A stretch of 12,396 nt of DNA from Oscillospiraceae bacterium. Lineage in GTDB: Bacteria > Bacillota_A > Clostridia > Oscillospirales > Oscillospiraceae. The translations under genes and the position numbers were made by a program. The stretch spans positions 1 through 12,396 of the forward strand of contig JAFVPA010000048.1 in the NCBI GenBank assembly GCA_017505505.1, written 5' to 3'. The stretch's first letter is position 1, and every line of letters begins with the position of its first letter. The notes beneath the pieces were generated by a model, which worked only from the letters and a program-made list of their open reading frames with translations, was not told the origin of the DNA and searched no databases. This document shows positions 6,120 through 12,396 of the stretch, piece after piece.

Positions 6120-7418
6120 TACATCTCCCGGCTTCCCCAAAAGCTGGAACATATTCCGCTTATACAGCTCCACACCGGGCTGATCAAAGGGGTTTACCCC
6201 CAGAATATAGGCAGACATCCCGCAGCACAACTCCAGGAAGTAGAATAACTCACCTATTGTCCGGCCGGTCAACGCGCCGCAGTCCATGGTGATCACCGGA
6301 ACACCCCCGTCCACATGGGCCTGTACCGTTCCCAGATACGCCTGTTCATCCACAAAGTCCAGAGTCTTCCCTTCCAGATAGTTCAGTTCATCCAGATTTT
6401 TCCAATCTCCGCCAATAACGTGCTTCTGCTCCGGAGGATCAAAGCGAACCATGGTCTCGAACAGGTTCCGCTCCCCTTGCTGGATCATCTGTCCCAGAGA
6501 ATGCAGGTCTGCTGTCAGCTCTGCATAGACCGGGAAAATGCCCTTCCCATCCTTGCCCTCCGATTCGCCAAAGAGCTGCTGCCACCAACCGCCGAACGCC
6601 CGGAACCCCGGCTCAAAGGATTCCAGGATCTCGATTTTCTTGCCGCTGCGGTACAGCAGGTTCCGGATAGCCGCATATTGCCACACCGGATTTTCCAGAG
6701 AAGGCTCCTGATAATTCTCCATCGCATCCGCTGCGCCGTTCATCACTTCCAGAATGTCGATGCCCGCCACCGCCATAGGCAGCAGTCCCACCGCCGTCAG
6801 CACGGAGAACCGGCCGCCAACGCCGCCGGGAATGTCAAAGGTCTCCCAGCCGGACTCCTCCGCCATCTGTCGGAGAGCCCCCTTCCCCGGGTCAGTTACC
6901 GCATAGATCCGCCGGTTGGCCGCATCCGTTCCGTATTTCCGCTCCAGCATCCACCGCAGCGCCCGGAACGCAATGGCAGGCTCCGTAGTAGTTCCCGACT
7001 TGGAGATGACGATGACAGAAAAATCCTTATCCTCCAGCAAACGCATCAGATCGTTCCAATGCCGGGTAGACAGGCCGTTTCCCGCGAAAAAGATCTGGGG
7101 ATCGTCCTTTCCCTTGCCGATATTATGGTTCGGTCCCTGCAGCAGCTCAATGGCCGCCCGGGGGCCCAGATAGCTTCCGCCAATGCCCACGACCACGCAG
7201 ACCTCCGAGTCCCCGCGGATCTTTTCCGCAGCCTTATTGATCCGGTCGATCTCCTTCGTCGGTTCCCGGACAGGCAGATCCAGCCAGCCTAAGAATTCAC
7301 TGCCGGCCCCACTGCGCTCCTTCAGCGCGGTATGGGCTTCAAAAACATCCTTCTCAATTTCCAAAAGATCCGGCAGCGCCACCTCGCCCCAGATGTTGGA
7401 GATGTCTACTGTGATCAC
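6117..7418 (-). CDS. pgi: Glucose-6-phosphate isomerase
   Basis: This cytoplasmic glycolytic enzyme interconverts glucose-6-phosphate and fructose-6-phosphate. With the chosen start it has 433 residues, normal for the shorter Firmicute PGI type. Seen motifs: GIGGSYLG at about 78-85; the phosphate-binding signature SKSGTT at 139-144; the catalytic-Glu segment FGESEGKDGKG (about 283-293); the catalytic His in ADLHSLGQ (H306); and the second PGI signature NPFDQPGVELYKR with the catalytic Lys (K420). The frame is open to a GTG at 7425-7427, but that is only one base from the AAAGGA ribosome site at 7429-7434. The GTG at 7416-7418 is 10 bases away and gives the N terminus M-I-T-V-D, as expected for the family. 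It is transcribed from its own promoter toward the P-loop gene. Confidence 0.95.
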   Translation of the reverse strand: MITVDISNIWGEVALPDLLEIEKDVFEAHTALKERSGAGSEFLGWLDLPVREPTKEIDRINKAAEKIRGDSEVCVVVGIGGSYLGPRAAIELLQGPNHNIGKGKDDPQIFFAGNGLSTRHWNDLMRLLEDKDFSVIVISKSGTTTEPAIAFRALRWMLERKYGTDAANRRIYAVTDPGKGALRQMAEESGWETFDIPGGVGGRFSVLTAVGLLPMAVAGIDILEVMNGAADAMENYQEPSLENPVWQYAAIRNLLYRSGKKIEILESFEPGFRAFGGWWQQLFGESEGKDGKGIFPVYAELTADLHSLGQMIQQGERNLFETMVRFDPPEQKHVIGGDWKNLDELNYLEGKTLDFVDEQAYLGTVQAHVDGGVPVITMDCGALTGRTIGELFYFLELCCGMSAYILGVNPFDQPGVELYKRNMFQLLGKPGDV

Positions 7419-7456
7419 AAGAAACACATCCTTTCCAATGTTAGGGTGTTTTTTAT

Positions 7457-7485
7457 ATGTTACCGTAAACCCGCCGGAAACGCAA
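7457..7485 (-). promoter_or_regulatory. Probable pgi promoter
   Basis: On the minus strand TTGCGT (7480-7485) and TAACAT (7457-7462) are 17 bases apart. Each box matches the sigma-A consensus at four of six positions. It lies between repeat copy E and the start codon. Confidence 0.5.
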
Positions 7486-7511
7486 GCCGTTTTCCCGCAA
7501 TCCAGTAAGAT

Positions 7512-7602
7512 AAATTATCGGTTATCTGCCGAATTCTATACGCCATTGTAGGGCGGGGTCATGACCCCGCCCTACAGTAGCTGGTACGTTAAACGACTAT
7601 TT
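7512..7602 (+). repeat. Short palindromic intergenic repeat, copy E (91 bp)
   Basis: Ends AAATTATCGGTTATC and TAAACGACTATTT are those of the long repeat family, but the core is different. It is a perfect 30-bp palindrome (7547-7576) centred on GGCGGGGTCATGACCCCGCC and flanked by CGCCAT and GTAGCTGG. It lies between the divergent pgi and GH3 genes. With the two promoters it fills the 321-base gap 7419-7739, where I see no gene. Flanks AGAT and ACGC do not match, so no target duplication is visible. Confidence 0.9.
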
Positions 7603-7677
7603 ACGCTCCCATCACTCTCCACAAAATAGTCTCCCCGATTTCAGTAAAACTGCTTCATAGCATTTTCCCCCAAAATC

Positions 7678-7686
7678 TGTCATAAT
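7678..7686 (+). promoter_or_regulatory. Possible extended -10 promoter of the GH3-HAD operon
   Basis: TGT followed by CATAAT (7681-7686) forms an extended -10 element. No convincing -35 box is present at 16-18 bases upstream. It is the best candidate between repeat copy E and the GH3 start codon. Confidence 0.4.
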
Positions 7687-7726
7687 TACTTTGTATCGTT
7701 TCCATTCTGGGAATGTCTGAACAATT

Positions 7727-7731
7727 GGAGG
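7727..7731 (+). promoter_or_regulatory. Ribosome binding site fixing the GH3 start
   Basis: GGAGG lies 8 bases before the ATG at 7740-7742. It falls inside the frame if the upstream ATG at 7713 is used, which argues for the downstream start. Confidence 0.85.
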
Positions 7732-7739
7732 AACAAAAC

Positions 7740-9977
7740 ATGGCAAAAAAGGCAAGTGAAAACTTTAAGCTCTACAAAAATCCCAACGGCCCAGATATCA
7801 CCACGGTAAGCCGCCCCATCATCGAAGCCGACGGTCTGTACTTTAAGGACATCGACGGCTCCGGCACCGTTTCCGCCGTCAACGACTGGCGTCTGCCCAG
7901 CGCAGAGCGCGCTGCCGCTTATGTCAAGCAGATGACCGTGGACGAGAAGATCGGCCAGCTGTTCATCTCCGACTGGCGCATGGGTCCCAAGTACCCCTCC
8001 GCAAGACTTCAGGGCCACGTCGCTGTTCCTGACGAATCCGGCTGCGTGGACGAAGCTGAGGTCAACCAGAAAACCATCTTCGGTGAGCAGAAGCTCCCCG
8101 GTACCTCCACTTTGATCAAGGACTGGTTCGCCCGCCACACCATTCTCCGGGAGAACGCCCAGCCTGACGACCTGGCTGATTACCTGAACCAGCTGCAGGC
8201 CATCGCCGAAGAGTGTGAGCGCTTCGTTCCCGTCCAGGCTGCTTCCAACTCCCGTAACGAAAACGGTGAGATCGTCTTCGGCATGAACGATGCCGGCGGC
8301 GTCTTCCCCACCTGGCCCGGCACTTTGGGTATCGCAGCCGCCGTCAAGGGCAGCGGCATCGAAGTGGCCGATAAGTGGGCCGAGGCTACCAGAGAGAGCT
8401 GGGAAGCCTGCAACCTGCGCAAGGGCTATATGTACATGGTGGACTGCATGTCCGACCCCCGCTGGCAGCGCTCCTACGGCACCTTCGGTGAAGACCCCGC
8501 TCTGATCTGCGAGATCGCCGAGCATATCATCCCCCGGATCCAGGGCAGTGAAGCAGGCGTCACCAAGGACGGCGTTGCTGTCACCACCAAGCACTTCCCC
8601 GGCGGCGGCCCCCGTGAAAACGGCTTCGACCCCCACTACGCCGCAGGCCAGTGGAATGTCTACGCCACTCCCGGTTCTTTGCAGAAGTACCACATGCCCG
8701 GCTTCAAGTCTGCGGTCAGCAAGAACACCTCCTCCATCATGCCCTACTACTCCAAGCCCGCCGCTGCCAAGTCCAGCGTCCAGCAGGACTGCGAGGGCAA
8801 CGATGTCCGTTTCGATCCCTACGGCTTTGCCTACAACCGGGTCTTCATCCACGACATTCTGAGAGGCCAGATGGGCTTCAAGGGCTACATTAACTCCGAC
8901 ACCGGCATCGTCCACAATATGAAGTGGGGCGTGGAAATGCTGGATGAGGCCGAGCGCATTGGCTTCGCCGTGAACAACTCCGGCGTGGATGTGATTTCCG
9001 GCCTGTACGACAATGTCTATGGCCGCCAGGCTTATGACCGTGCCACCAACGGCTATTACGACACCCACACCCTGCCTGAGGGCTTCACCCCCGACATGGT
9101 CACTCTGAACGACGAGGCTCTGGACCGGGCCGTCACCCGTACCCTCACCGAAATGTTTGAGCTGGGAATGTTTGAGAACACCTACCGCTGTGCCAAGAAG
9201 GCCAAGGAGATCGTCACCGGTTCCCAGTACTGGCGTGACGCTGAGCTGGCCCACCGCCAGTCTGTCGTCCTGCTGAAGAACGACGGCACCCTGCCTCTGA
9301 ATGCTGCCGGCAAGAAGGTCTACGTGGAAGCCTTCAAGAAGGATGCCAAGCAGGGCGAACTGGCTACCGCCGCTCTGCGGGAAATGGTCGCCCAGGACGC
9401 AGTTCTGACTGACGACTATAACGAAGCTGACATTGCTATCCTGTTCGTCAACCCCTCCTCCGGCGACTACTTCACCGCTACCGCCGGCTATCTGGAGCTG
9501 GATATCTGCGAAGGCAAGGAAGTCCCCAACGTGGATGACTTCTGCCGTCCCATGAAGGAGACCCATCTGGAAACCACCCTCACCGGTATCCACAAGCTGG
9601 CTGAGATCGCCGCTACTGTCCACGCCAAGGGCGGCAAGGTCATTTCCAACATCAACTTCCCCCTGGCCTGGCTGGTTGGCAACGTCGAGAGAAACGTGGA
9701 TGCTCTGCTGGCAGGCTTCGAGACCTACCCCGCCGCCACTCTGGACGTGATCTTCGGCCGCTACAATCCCACCGGCAAGCTGCCCATCACCCTGCCCAAG
9801 GGCGACGAAGTCCTGGCTGTCAACGAGAACGGTGTCTGCATCTCCCCCAACGACGTCCCCGGCTTCGACAAGGACCAGTACATGCCCGCCGAGCTGAAGG
9901 ATGAAAACGGCAAGGCTTATGCTTACCGTGACGCAAACGGCAACTATTACGAGCTGAACTTCGGTCTGAGCTACTAA
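7740..9977 (+). CDS. Glycoside hydrolase family 3 enzyme (beta-glucosidase-like), cytoplasmic
   Basis: This 745-residue enzyme should remove non-reducing sugar residues from beta-glycosides by a retaining mechanism. The N-terminal TIM-barrel domain carries PRW-GTFGEDP (about 239-253), the substrate-contacting KHFPG (284-288) and the nucleophile strand GFKGYINSDTG, where the Asp (D387) is the expected nucleophile. The usual residue after it is Trp in beta-glucosidases; here it is Thr. The C-terminal alpha/beta domain begins near SVVLLKNDGTLPL and the protein ends in FGLSY, a common GH3 ending; no separate Fn3 domain is evident. There is no signal peptide, so it acts on imported oligosaccharides or glycosides. 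GGAGG at 7727-7731, 8 bases before this ATG, favours it over an in-frame ATG at 7713. Codon bias is very strong, suggesting high expression. The following HAD gene overlaps its stop codon. Exact substrate is unknown. Confidence 0.9.
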   Translation: MAKKASENFKLYKNPNGPDITTVSRPIIEADGLYFKDIDGSGTVSAVNDWRLPSAERAAAYVKQMTVDEKIGQLFISDWRMGPKYPSARLQGHVAVPDESGCVDEAEVNQKTIFGEQKLPGTSTLIKDWFARHTILRENAQPDDLADYLNQLQAIAEECERFVPVQAASNSRNENGEIVFGMNDAGGVFPTWPGTLGIAAAVKGSGIEVADKWAEATRESWEACNLRKGYMYMVDCMSDPRWQRSYGTFGEDPALICEIAEHIIPRIQGSEAGVTKDGVAVTTKHFPGGGPRENGFDPHYAAGQWNVYATPGSLQKYHMPGFKSAVSKNTSSIMPYYSKPAAAKSSVQQDCEGNDVRFDPYGFAYNRVFIHDILRGQMGFKGYINSDTGIVHNMKWGVEMLDEAERIGFAVNNSGVDVISGLYDNVYGRQAYDRATNGYYDTHTLPEGFTPDMVTLNDEALDRAVTRTLTEMFELGMFENTYRCAKKAKEIVTGSQYWRDAELAHRQSVVLLKNDGTLPLNAAGKKVYVEAFKKDAKQGELATAALREMVAQDAVLTDDYNEADIAILFVNPSSGDYFTATAGYLELDICEGKEVPNVDDFCRPMKETHLETTLTGIHKLAEIAATVHAKGGKVISNINFPLAWLVGNVERNVDALLAGFETYPAATLDVIFGRYNPTGKLPITLPKGDEVLAVNENGVCISPNDVPGFDKDQYMPAELKDENGKAYAYRDANGNYYELNFGLSY

Positions 9978-10681
9978 TGGCAATGGAACTTTATCATCCG
10001 GAATGGGGCGCCCAGCGCCCCATTCGTGGTGTCTTATTCGATATGGACGGTCTGGTACTGGACAGCGAAGTCCTGTATACCCGCTTCTGGCGGGAAGCCG
10101 CCCGGTCCCTGGGGTATCCCATGACTGTGGAGCAATCCCTGGGGATGCGCTCTCTGGGCAAAAAGCTGGGTCAGCCCTATCTGGAAAGCCTTTTCGGCCC
10201 CGGCATCGATTACACCACCTTGCGCAACAAGCGTATCGAACTGATGGAGGCCTGGGTTGCTGTCCATGGTATCCCGCCCAAGCCCGGCATCCATGAACTG
10301 CTGGACTATCTGGAAAGAAACGGAATTCCCGCCGCCATCACCAGTTCCTCCCCTATGGAGTCCATCCAAAAACACCTTGCCGAAGTTGACCTCCTGCACC
10401 GTTTCCAAAAGCTGTGCAGCGGCCATGATATTCCCAACGGCAAACCCGCCCCGGACATCTACCTGCTGGGCGCAAAGGAACTGGGCCTGAAACCGGAAGA
10501 ATGCCTGGCCCTGGAGGATTCCCCCACAGGTATCCTCTCTGCCCTCCGGGCCGGTTGTCTTCCCGTGATGGTCCCCGATCTGGATCAGCCCACCGAAGAA
10601 ACCAAACCCCTTCTCTACGCCAAGGCCGACTCTCTGTCGGATATCATCCACCTGATAAACGCACAAAACGGACACCTCTGA
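9977..10681 (+). CDS. HAD-superfamily phosphatase/phosphomutase, beta-phosphoglucomutase-like subfamily
   Basis: This 234-residue cytoplasmic enzyme is of the HAD-IA type with an inserted helical cap. Motif I is FDMDG (21-25) with nucleophile D22 and acid/base D24. Motif II is T122/S123 in ITSSS, motif III is K156 in NGKPAPD, and motif IV is E180/D181 in LEDSPTG. The family includes beta-phosphoglucomutases and sugar-phosphate phosphatases. Beta-phosphoglucomutase-specific cap residues are not clearly present, so a phosphatase is at least as likely. The ATG overlaps the GH3 stop codon by one base (TAATG) and no strong ribosome site is seen, pointing to translational coupling. A second ATG two codons on (9983) is possible. 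The shared transcript suggests a role in handling the sugar released by the GH3 enzyme. Codon bias is weaker than in the GH3 gene. Confidence 0.88.
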   Translation: MAMELYHPEWGAQRPIRGVLFDMDGLVLDSEVLYTRFWREAARSLGYPMTVEQSLGMRSLGKKLGQPYLESLFGPGIDYTTLRNKRIELMEAWVAVHGIPPKPGIHELLDYLERNGIPAAITSSSPMESIQKHLAEVDLLHRFQKLCSGHDIPNGKPAPDIYLLGAKELGLKPEECLALEDSPTGILSALRAGCLPVMVPDLDQPTEETKPLLYAKADSLSDIIHLINAQNGHL

Positions 10682-10696
10682 CAAGGTGTCCGTTTT
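10665..10696 (+). terminator. Rho-independent terminator of the GH3-HAD operon
   Basis: A perfect 13-bp stem (AAAACGGACACCT at 10665-10677 with 10684-10696) has a 6-base loop that contains most of the HAD stop codon TGA (10679-10681), and the right arm ends in TTTT. The hairpin therefore overlaps the last codons of the HAD gene. Confidence 0.88.
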
Positions 10697-10709
10697 CCTA
10701 TACTACGCA

Positions 10710-10923
10710 AAATTATCGTTTATCGTACTGGCGCGGTAGCGCCCGATGCCTTCCCCTTTGGGGAAGGTGGCAGCCCGAAGGGCTGACGGAAGAGGTATTT
10801 CCGCGGTGCGTTTTCACCGAAAGCCAGTAATTGTTCAACCATCTTGTCGCACCTCTCCCGCCCCCTTCGGGGGCACCCTCCCCAAAGGGGAGGGCATTAG
10901 AGTGCTTAGATAAACTACAATTT
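10710..10923 (+). repeat. Long intergenic repeat, copy D (214 bp, complete)
   Basis: Ends AAATTATCGTTTATC and GATAAACTACAATTT agree at 13 of 15 positions as inverted repeats, the best-preserved pair in the window. The internal plan equals copies B and C. It lies between the convergent HAD and pseudouridine synthase genes. Its right terminus plus the next base (TTTA) provides the stop codon TAA of the pseudouridine synthase gene on the minus strand. Flanks CGCA and ATAC do not match. Confidence 0.92.
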
Positions 10924-11773
10924 ATACCCCCAGCCCCGATTCCAGCACCAGTTTCTCCCCGGTCATAGGGTGAACAAATTCCAGCTGTTTGGCACACAGC
11001 ATCTGGCTGGTCAATCCCAGCTCTGCCGACAGCGCAAGGGATTCTGCACTTCCATACTGGGGATCTCCCAATATCGGATGCCCCATATGGGCGCAGTGGA
11101 CCCGCAGCTGATGGGTCCGCCCGGTGACCGGCCGCAATGCCAATCTGCAGACCCGGTCTCCCCGTTCCAAAACCTGCCACTCCGTTACCGAAGGCTTCCC
11201 CTCCGGCCCCACGAACCGCAGCAGGCTGGGCAGCGGCCGCCGGTCAATGGGCGCATCAATGATACCGGACGCCTCCGCTTCCCAGCCGAACGTCAGGGCA
11301 TGGTAGGTCTTTTCCACCTGGCACTGCTGCAAAAGGGTATGCACATGGGCGTTTTTCGCCAGCAGCACGATGCCGAAGGTATCCCGGTCCAACCGGGTCA
11401 TGGGATGAAAGGCGCTTTTCTGCCCGGTCCTCCGGTAATAGCCATAGACAAAATTCGCCAGAGTCCCGTCGTTCTTCGCCCGGGAAGGATGAATCAGTAT
11501 TCCCGCCGGCTTATCCACCGCCAGAAGCCAGGCATCCTCGTACAGCACCGTCAAGGGACCGTCCTCCGCCGGATACTCCGGTTCCGCTTCCTCCAACCGA
11601 ACCGTCACCACATCTCCAGGTTTCACCGGATAATTGGTCCGCTGGGGCACACCGTTGACCCGGATGCCATCCCCCCACTTCAGTTTGTTCATCAGAGATG
11701 TGGACATTTTCAGTTCCCCCAGCAAAAAAGAAGACAACCGCCCCTCCCGCCGGGCTATGAGTTTCAGCTCCAT
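10922..11773 (-). CDS. RluA-family pseudouridine synthase
   Basis: This 283-residue enzyme should isomerise uridine to pseudouridine in ribosomal or transfer RNA. An N-terminal S4-like RNA-binding segment (about 12-60, with WGDGIRVNG) is followed by the catalytic domain. LLAVDKPAGILIHP is at about 83-96. The hallmark HPMTRLDRDTFG (123-134) places the catalytic Asp at D129. RTHQLRVHCAHMGHPILGDPQYG is the conserved second half. Thr-Phe-Gly stands where most members have Thr-Ser-Gly. Length is slightly short for RluD-type enzymes but complete. The start follows a weak GGTGA site. The stop codon is made by the end of repeat copy D, and repeat copy F begins 21 bp upstream of the start, so the gene is closely hemmed in by repeats. 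The target uridines cannot be read from sequence. Confidence 0.93.
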   Translation of the reverse strand: MELKLIARREGRLSSFLLGELKMSTSLMNKLKWGDGIRVNGVPQRTNYPVKPGDVVTVRLEEAEPEYPAEDGPLTVLYEDAWLLAVDKPAGILIHPSRAKNDGTLANFVYGYYRRTGQKSAFHPMTRLDRDTFGIVLLAKNAHVHTLLQQCQVEKTYHALTFGWEAEASGIIDAPIDRRPLPSLLRFVGPEGKPSVTEWQVLERGDRVCRLALRPVTGRTHQLRVHCAHMGHPILGDPQYGSAESLALSAELGLTSQMLCAKQLEFVHPMTGEKLVLESGLGV

Positions 11774-11794
11774 ATCGTCACCCCAGTCTTTGGT

Positions 11795-11995
11795 AAATTA
11801 TCATTTAGCTGTCGAATTCCATACGCCATTGTAGGGCGGGGTCATGACCCCGCCGACGCACTTCTGATACTGAGTAGTATCGTTTCCTTGCAAAACGGCA
11901 GGATATTACGCTGATTTTTACCTGGTAATTCTCGTCACCGGTTCGGCGGGGTCATGACCCCGCCCTACAGTAGCTGGTACGTTAAACTACAAGTT
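11795..11995 (+). repeat. Composite short-type intergenic repeat, copy F (201 bp)
   Basis: Ends AAATTATCATTTAGC and GTTAAACTACAAGTT match the shared terminal repeats. Outer parts equal copy E, but the palindrome GGCGGGGTCATGACCCCGCC occurs twice, at 11835-11854 and 11945-11964, with a 90-bp unique spacer between. The 110-bp offset equals the length difference from copy E (201 minus 91). The spacer contains a small GATACT/AGTATC hairpin near 11866-11881. With the terminator downstream it fills the 294-base gap between the pseudouridine synthase and L20 genes; no gene is seen. Confidence 0.88.
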
Positions 11996-12016
11996 ATCTC
12001 CCCAACCGCACCCAGC

Positions 12017-12049
12017 AAAAAGACCCTGTCGATTTTCACCGACAGGGTC
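12017..12049 (-). terminator. Rho-independent terminator of rplT
   Basis: The 10-bp stem GACCCTGTCG (12022-12031) pairs with 12040-12049 and is followed on the minus strand by five T residues. It lies 18 bases after the L20 stop codon, which fits rplT being the last gene of the usual infC-rpmI-rplT operon. Confidence 0.9.
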
Positions 12050-12067
12050 CTGTTTTGCAAAACTCAA

Positions 12068-12396
12068 TTACAGAGCAGCCTTAGCCTTGGCAACGACAGC
12101 TGCGAAAGCTGCGGGCTCGTTGATAGCCATCTCGGACAGGCTCTTGCGGTTCAGCTCGATGCCAGCCTTCTTCAGGCCGTTCATGAAGGTGGAGTAGTTC
12201 ATGCCATAGGGAGCGACGGAAGCGCTGATACGGGTGATCCACAGGCTGCGGTAATCACGCTTCTTCAGCTTGCGGCCCTTGAAAGCGTAGTTGCCGGACT
12301 TCATGACCTGCTGCTTGGCCATCTTGAAGTGCTTGGACTTGGAACCCCAGTAGCCCTTGGCCAGCTTCAGGGTTGCATTTCTTCTCTTGCGCGTCA
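12068..12396 (-). CDS. rplT: Ribosomal protein L20 (5' end outside the window)
   Basis: L20 is an early-assembly protein of the large ribosomal subunit that binds 23S rRNA. The visible part has about 108 of the usual 117-118 residues. It starts at [17 protein letters not shown] in the basic N-terminal helix, runs through [20 protein letters not shown], and contains [12 protein letters not shown] and the globular C-terminal domain with [18 protein letters not shown]. The frame stays open to the window edge, so the true start lies just beyond 12396; the internal ATG at 12320-12322 is not the start. Codon use is highly biased, as for a highly expressed gene. In many Firmicutes the operon is infC-rpmI-rplT and is feedback-regulated through an upstream leader, which would be outside this window. 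Confidence 0.97.
   Translation of the reverse strand, partial: TRKRRNATLKLAKGYWGSKSKHFKMAKQQVMKSGNYAFKGRKLKKRDYRSLWITRISASVAPYGMNYSTFMNGLKKAGIELNRKSLSEMAINEPAAFAAVVAKAKAAL

Noticed and set aside
7416..7427. GTG at 7425-7427 as pgi start
   Set aside because: It is one base from the AAAGGA site; the next in-frame GTG has a 10-base spacing and gives the usual family N terminus.
7686..9983. 765-codon open frame on the minus strand covering the whole GH3 gene
   Set aside because: It is an antisense shadow caused by the strong C-ending codon bias of the GH3 gene. It has low-complexity Gly/Val/Asp-rich content, no recognisable domain and no promoter or ribosome site.
1..12396. tRNA, rRNA, riboswitch, phage, toxin-antitoxin or defence genes
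   Set aside because: I looked in the gaps and frames and found no supporting sequence. The intergenic structures are accounted for by promoters, terminators and the two repeat families.

Overview
The window looks like chromosomal DNA of a GC-rich gut Clostridium-class Firmicute, probably of the Oscillospirales (Faecalibacterium/Oscillospiraceae-like). This rests on the protein types, strong AGGAGG ribosome binding sites, sigma-A promoters and abundant GC-rich intergenic repeats. The assignment is inferred from style, not from a marker search. The content is mostly housekeeping: nine protein genes (one cut by the right edge), no RNA genes and no CRISPR. I see no defence or other new multi-gene system.

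Layout from left to right: the end of an intergenic repeat; cadA-type Zn/Cd-exporting P-type ATPase (minus) with a His/Cys tandem-repeat arm and a probable ArsR/SmtB operator; a repeat; ROK glucokinase (plus); a shared bidirectional terminator; a MATE efflux pump (minus); a repeat; a small P-loop ATP-binding protein (minus); glucose-6-phosphate isomerase (minus); a short repeat; a GH3 glycosidase translationally coupled to a HAD sugar-phosphatase-like gene (plus); a repeat; an RluA-family pseudouridine synthase (minus); a composite short-type repeat; and ribosomal protein L20 (minus, 5' end outside the window).

GH3 glycosidase, glucokinase and phosphoglucose isomerase could form a glucoside to glucose to glucose-6-P to fructose-6-P route, although they sit in separate transcription units. 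The P-type ATPase and the MATE pump are independent export functions.

The most interesting material is intergenic. Six repeat copies fall into two families with different cores but the same roughly 15-bp terminal inverted repeats (AAATTATCGTTTATC-like). The long family is 214 bp in all three complete copies and is a mirror-symmetric palindrome holding four hairpins. The short family is built on a GGCGGGGTCATGACCCCGCC palindrome and occurs as a 91-bp and a 201-bp form, which differ by exactly one palindrome-plus-spacer unit of 110 bp. One long copy supplies the stop codon of the pseudouridine synthase gene. One short-type copy covers the place where that gene's promoter should lie.
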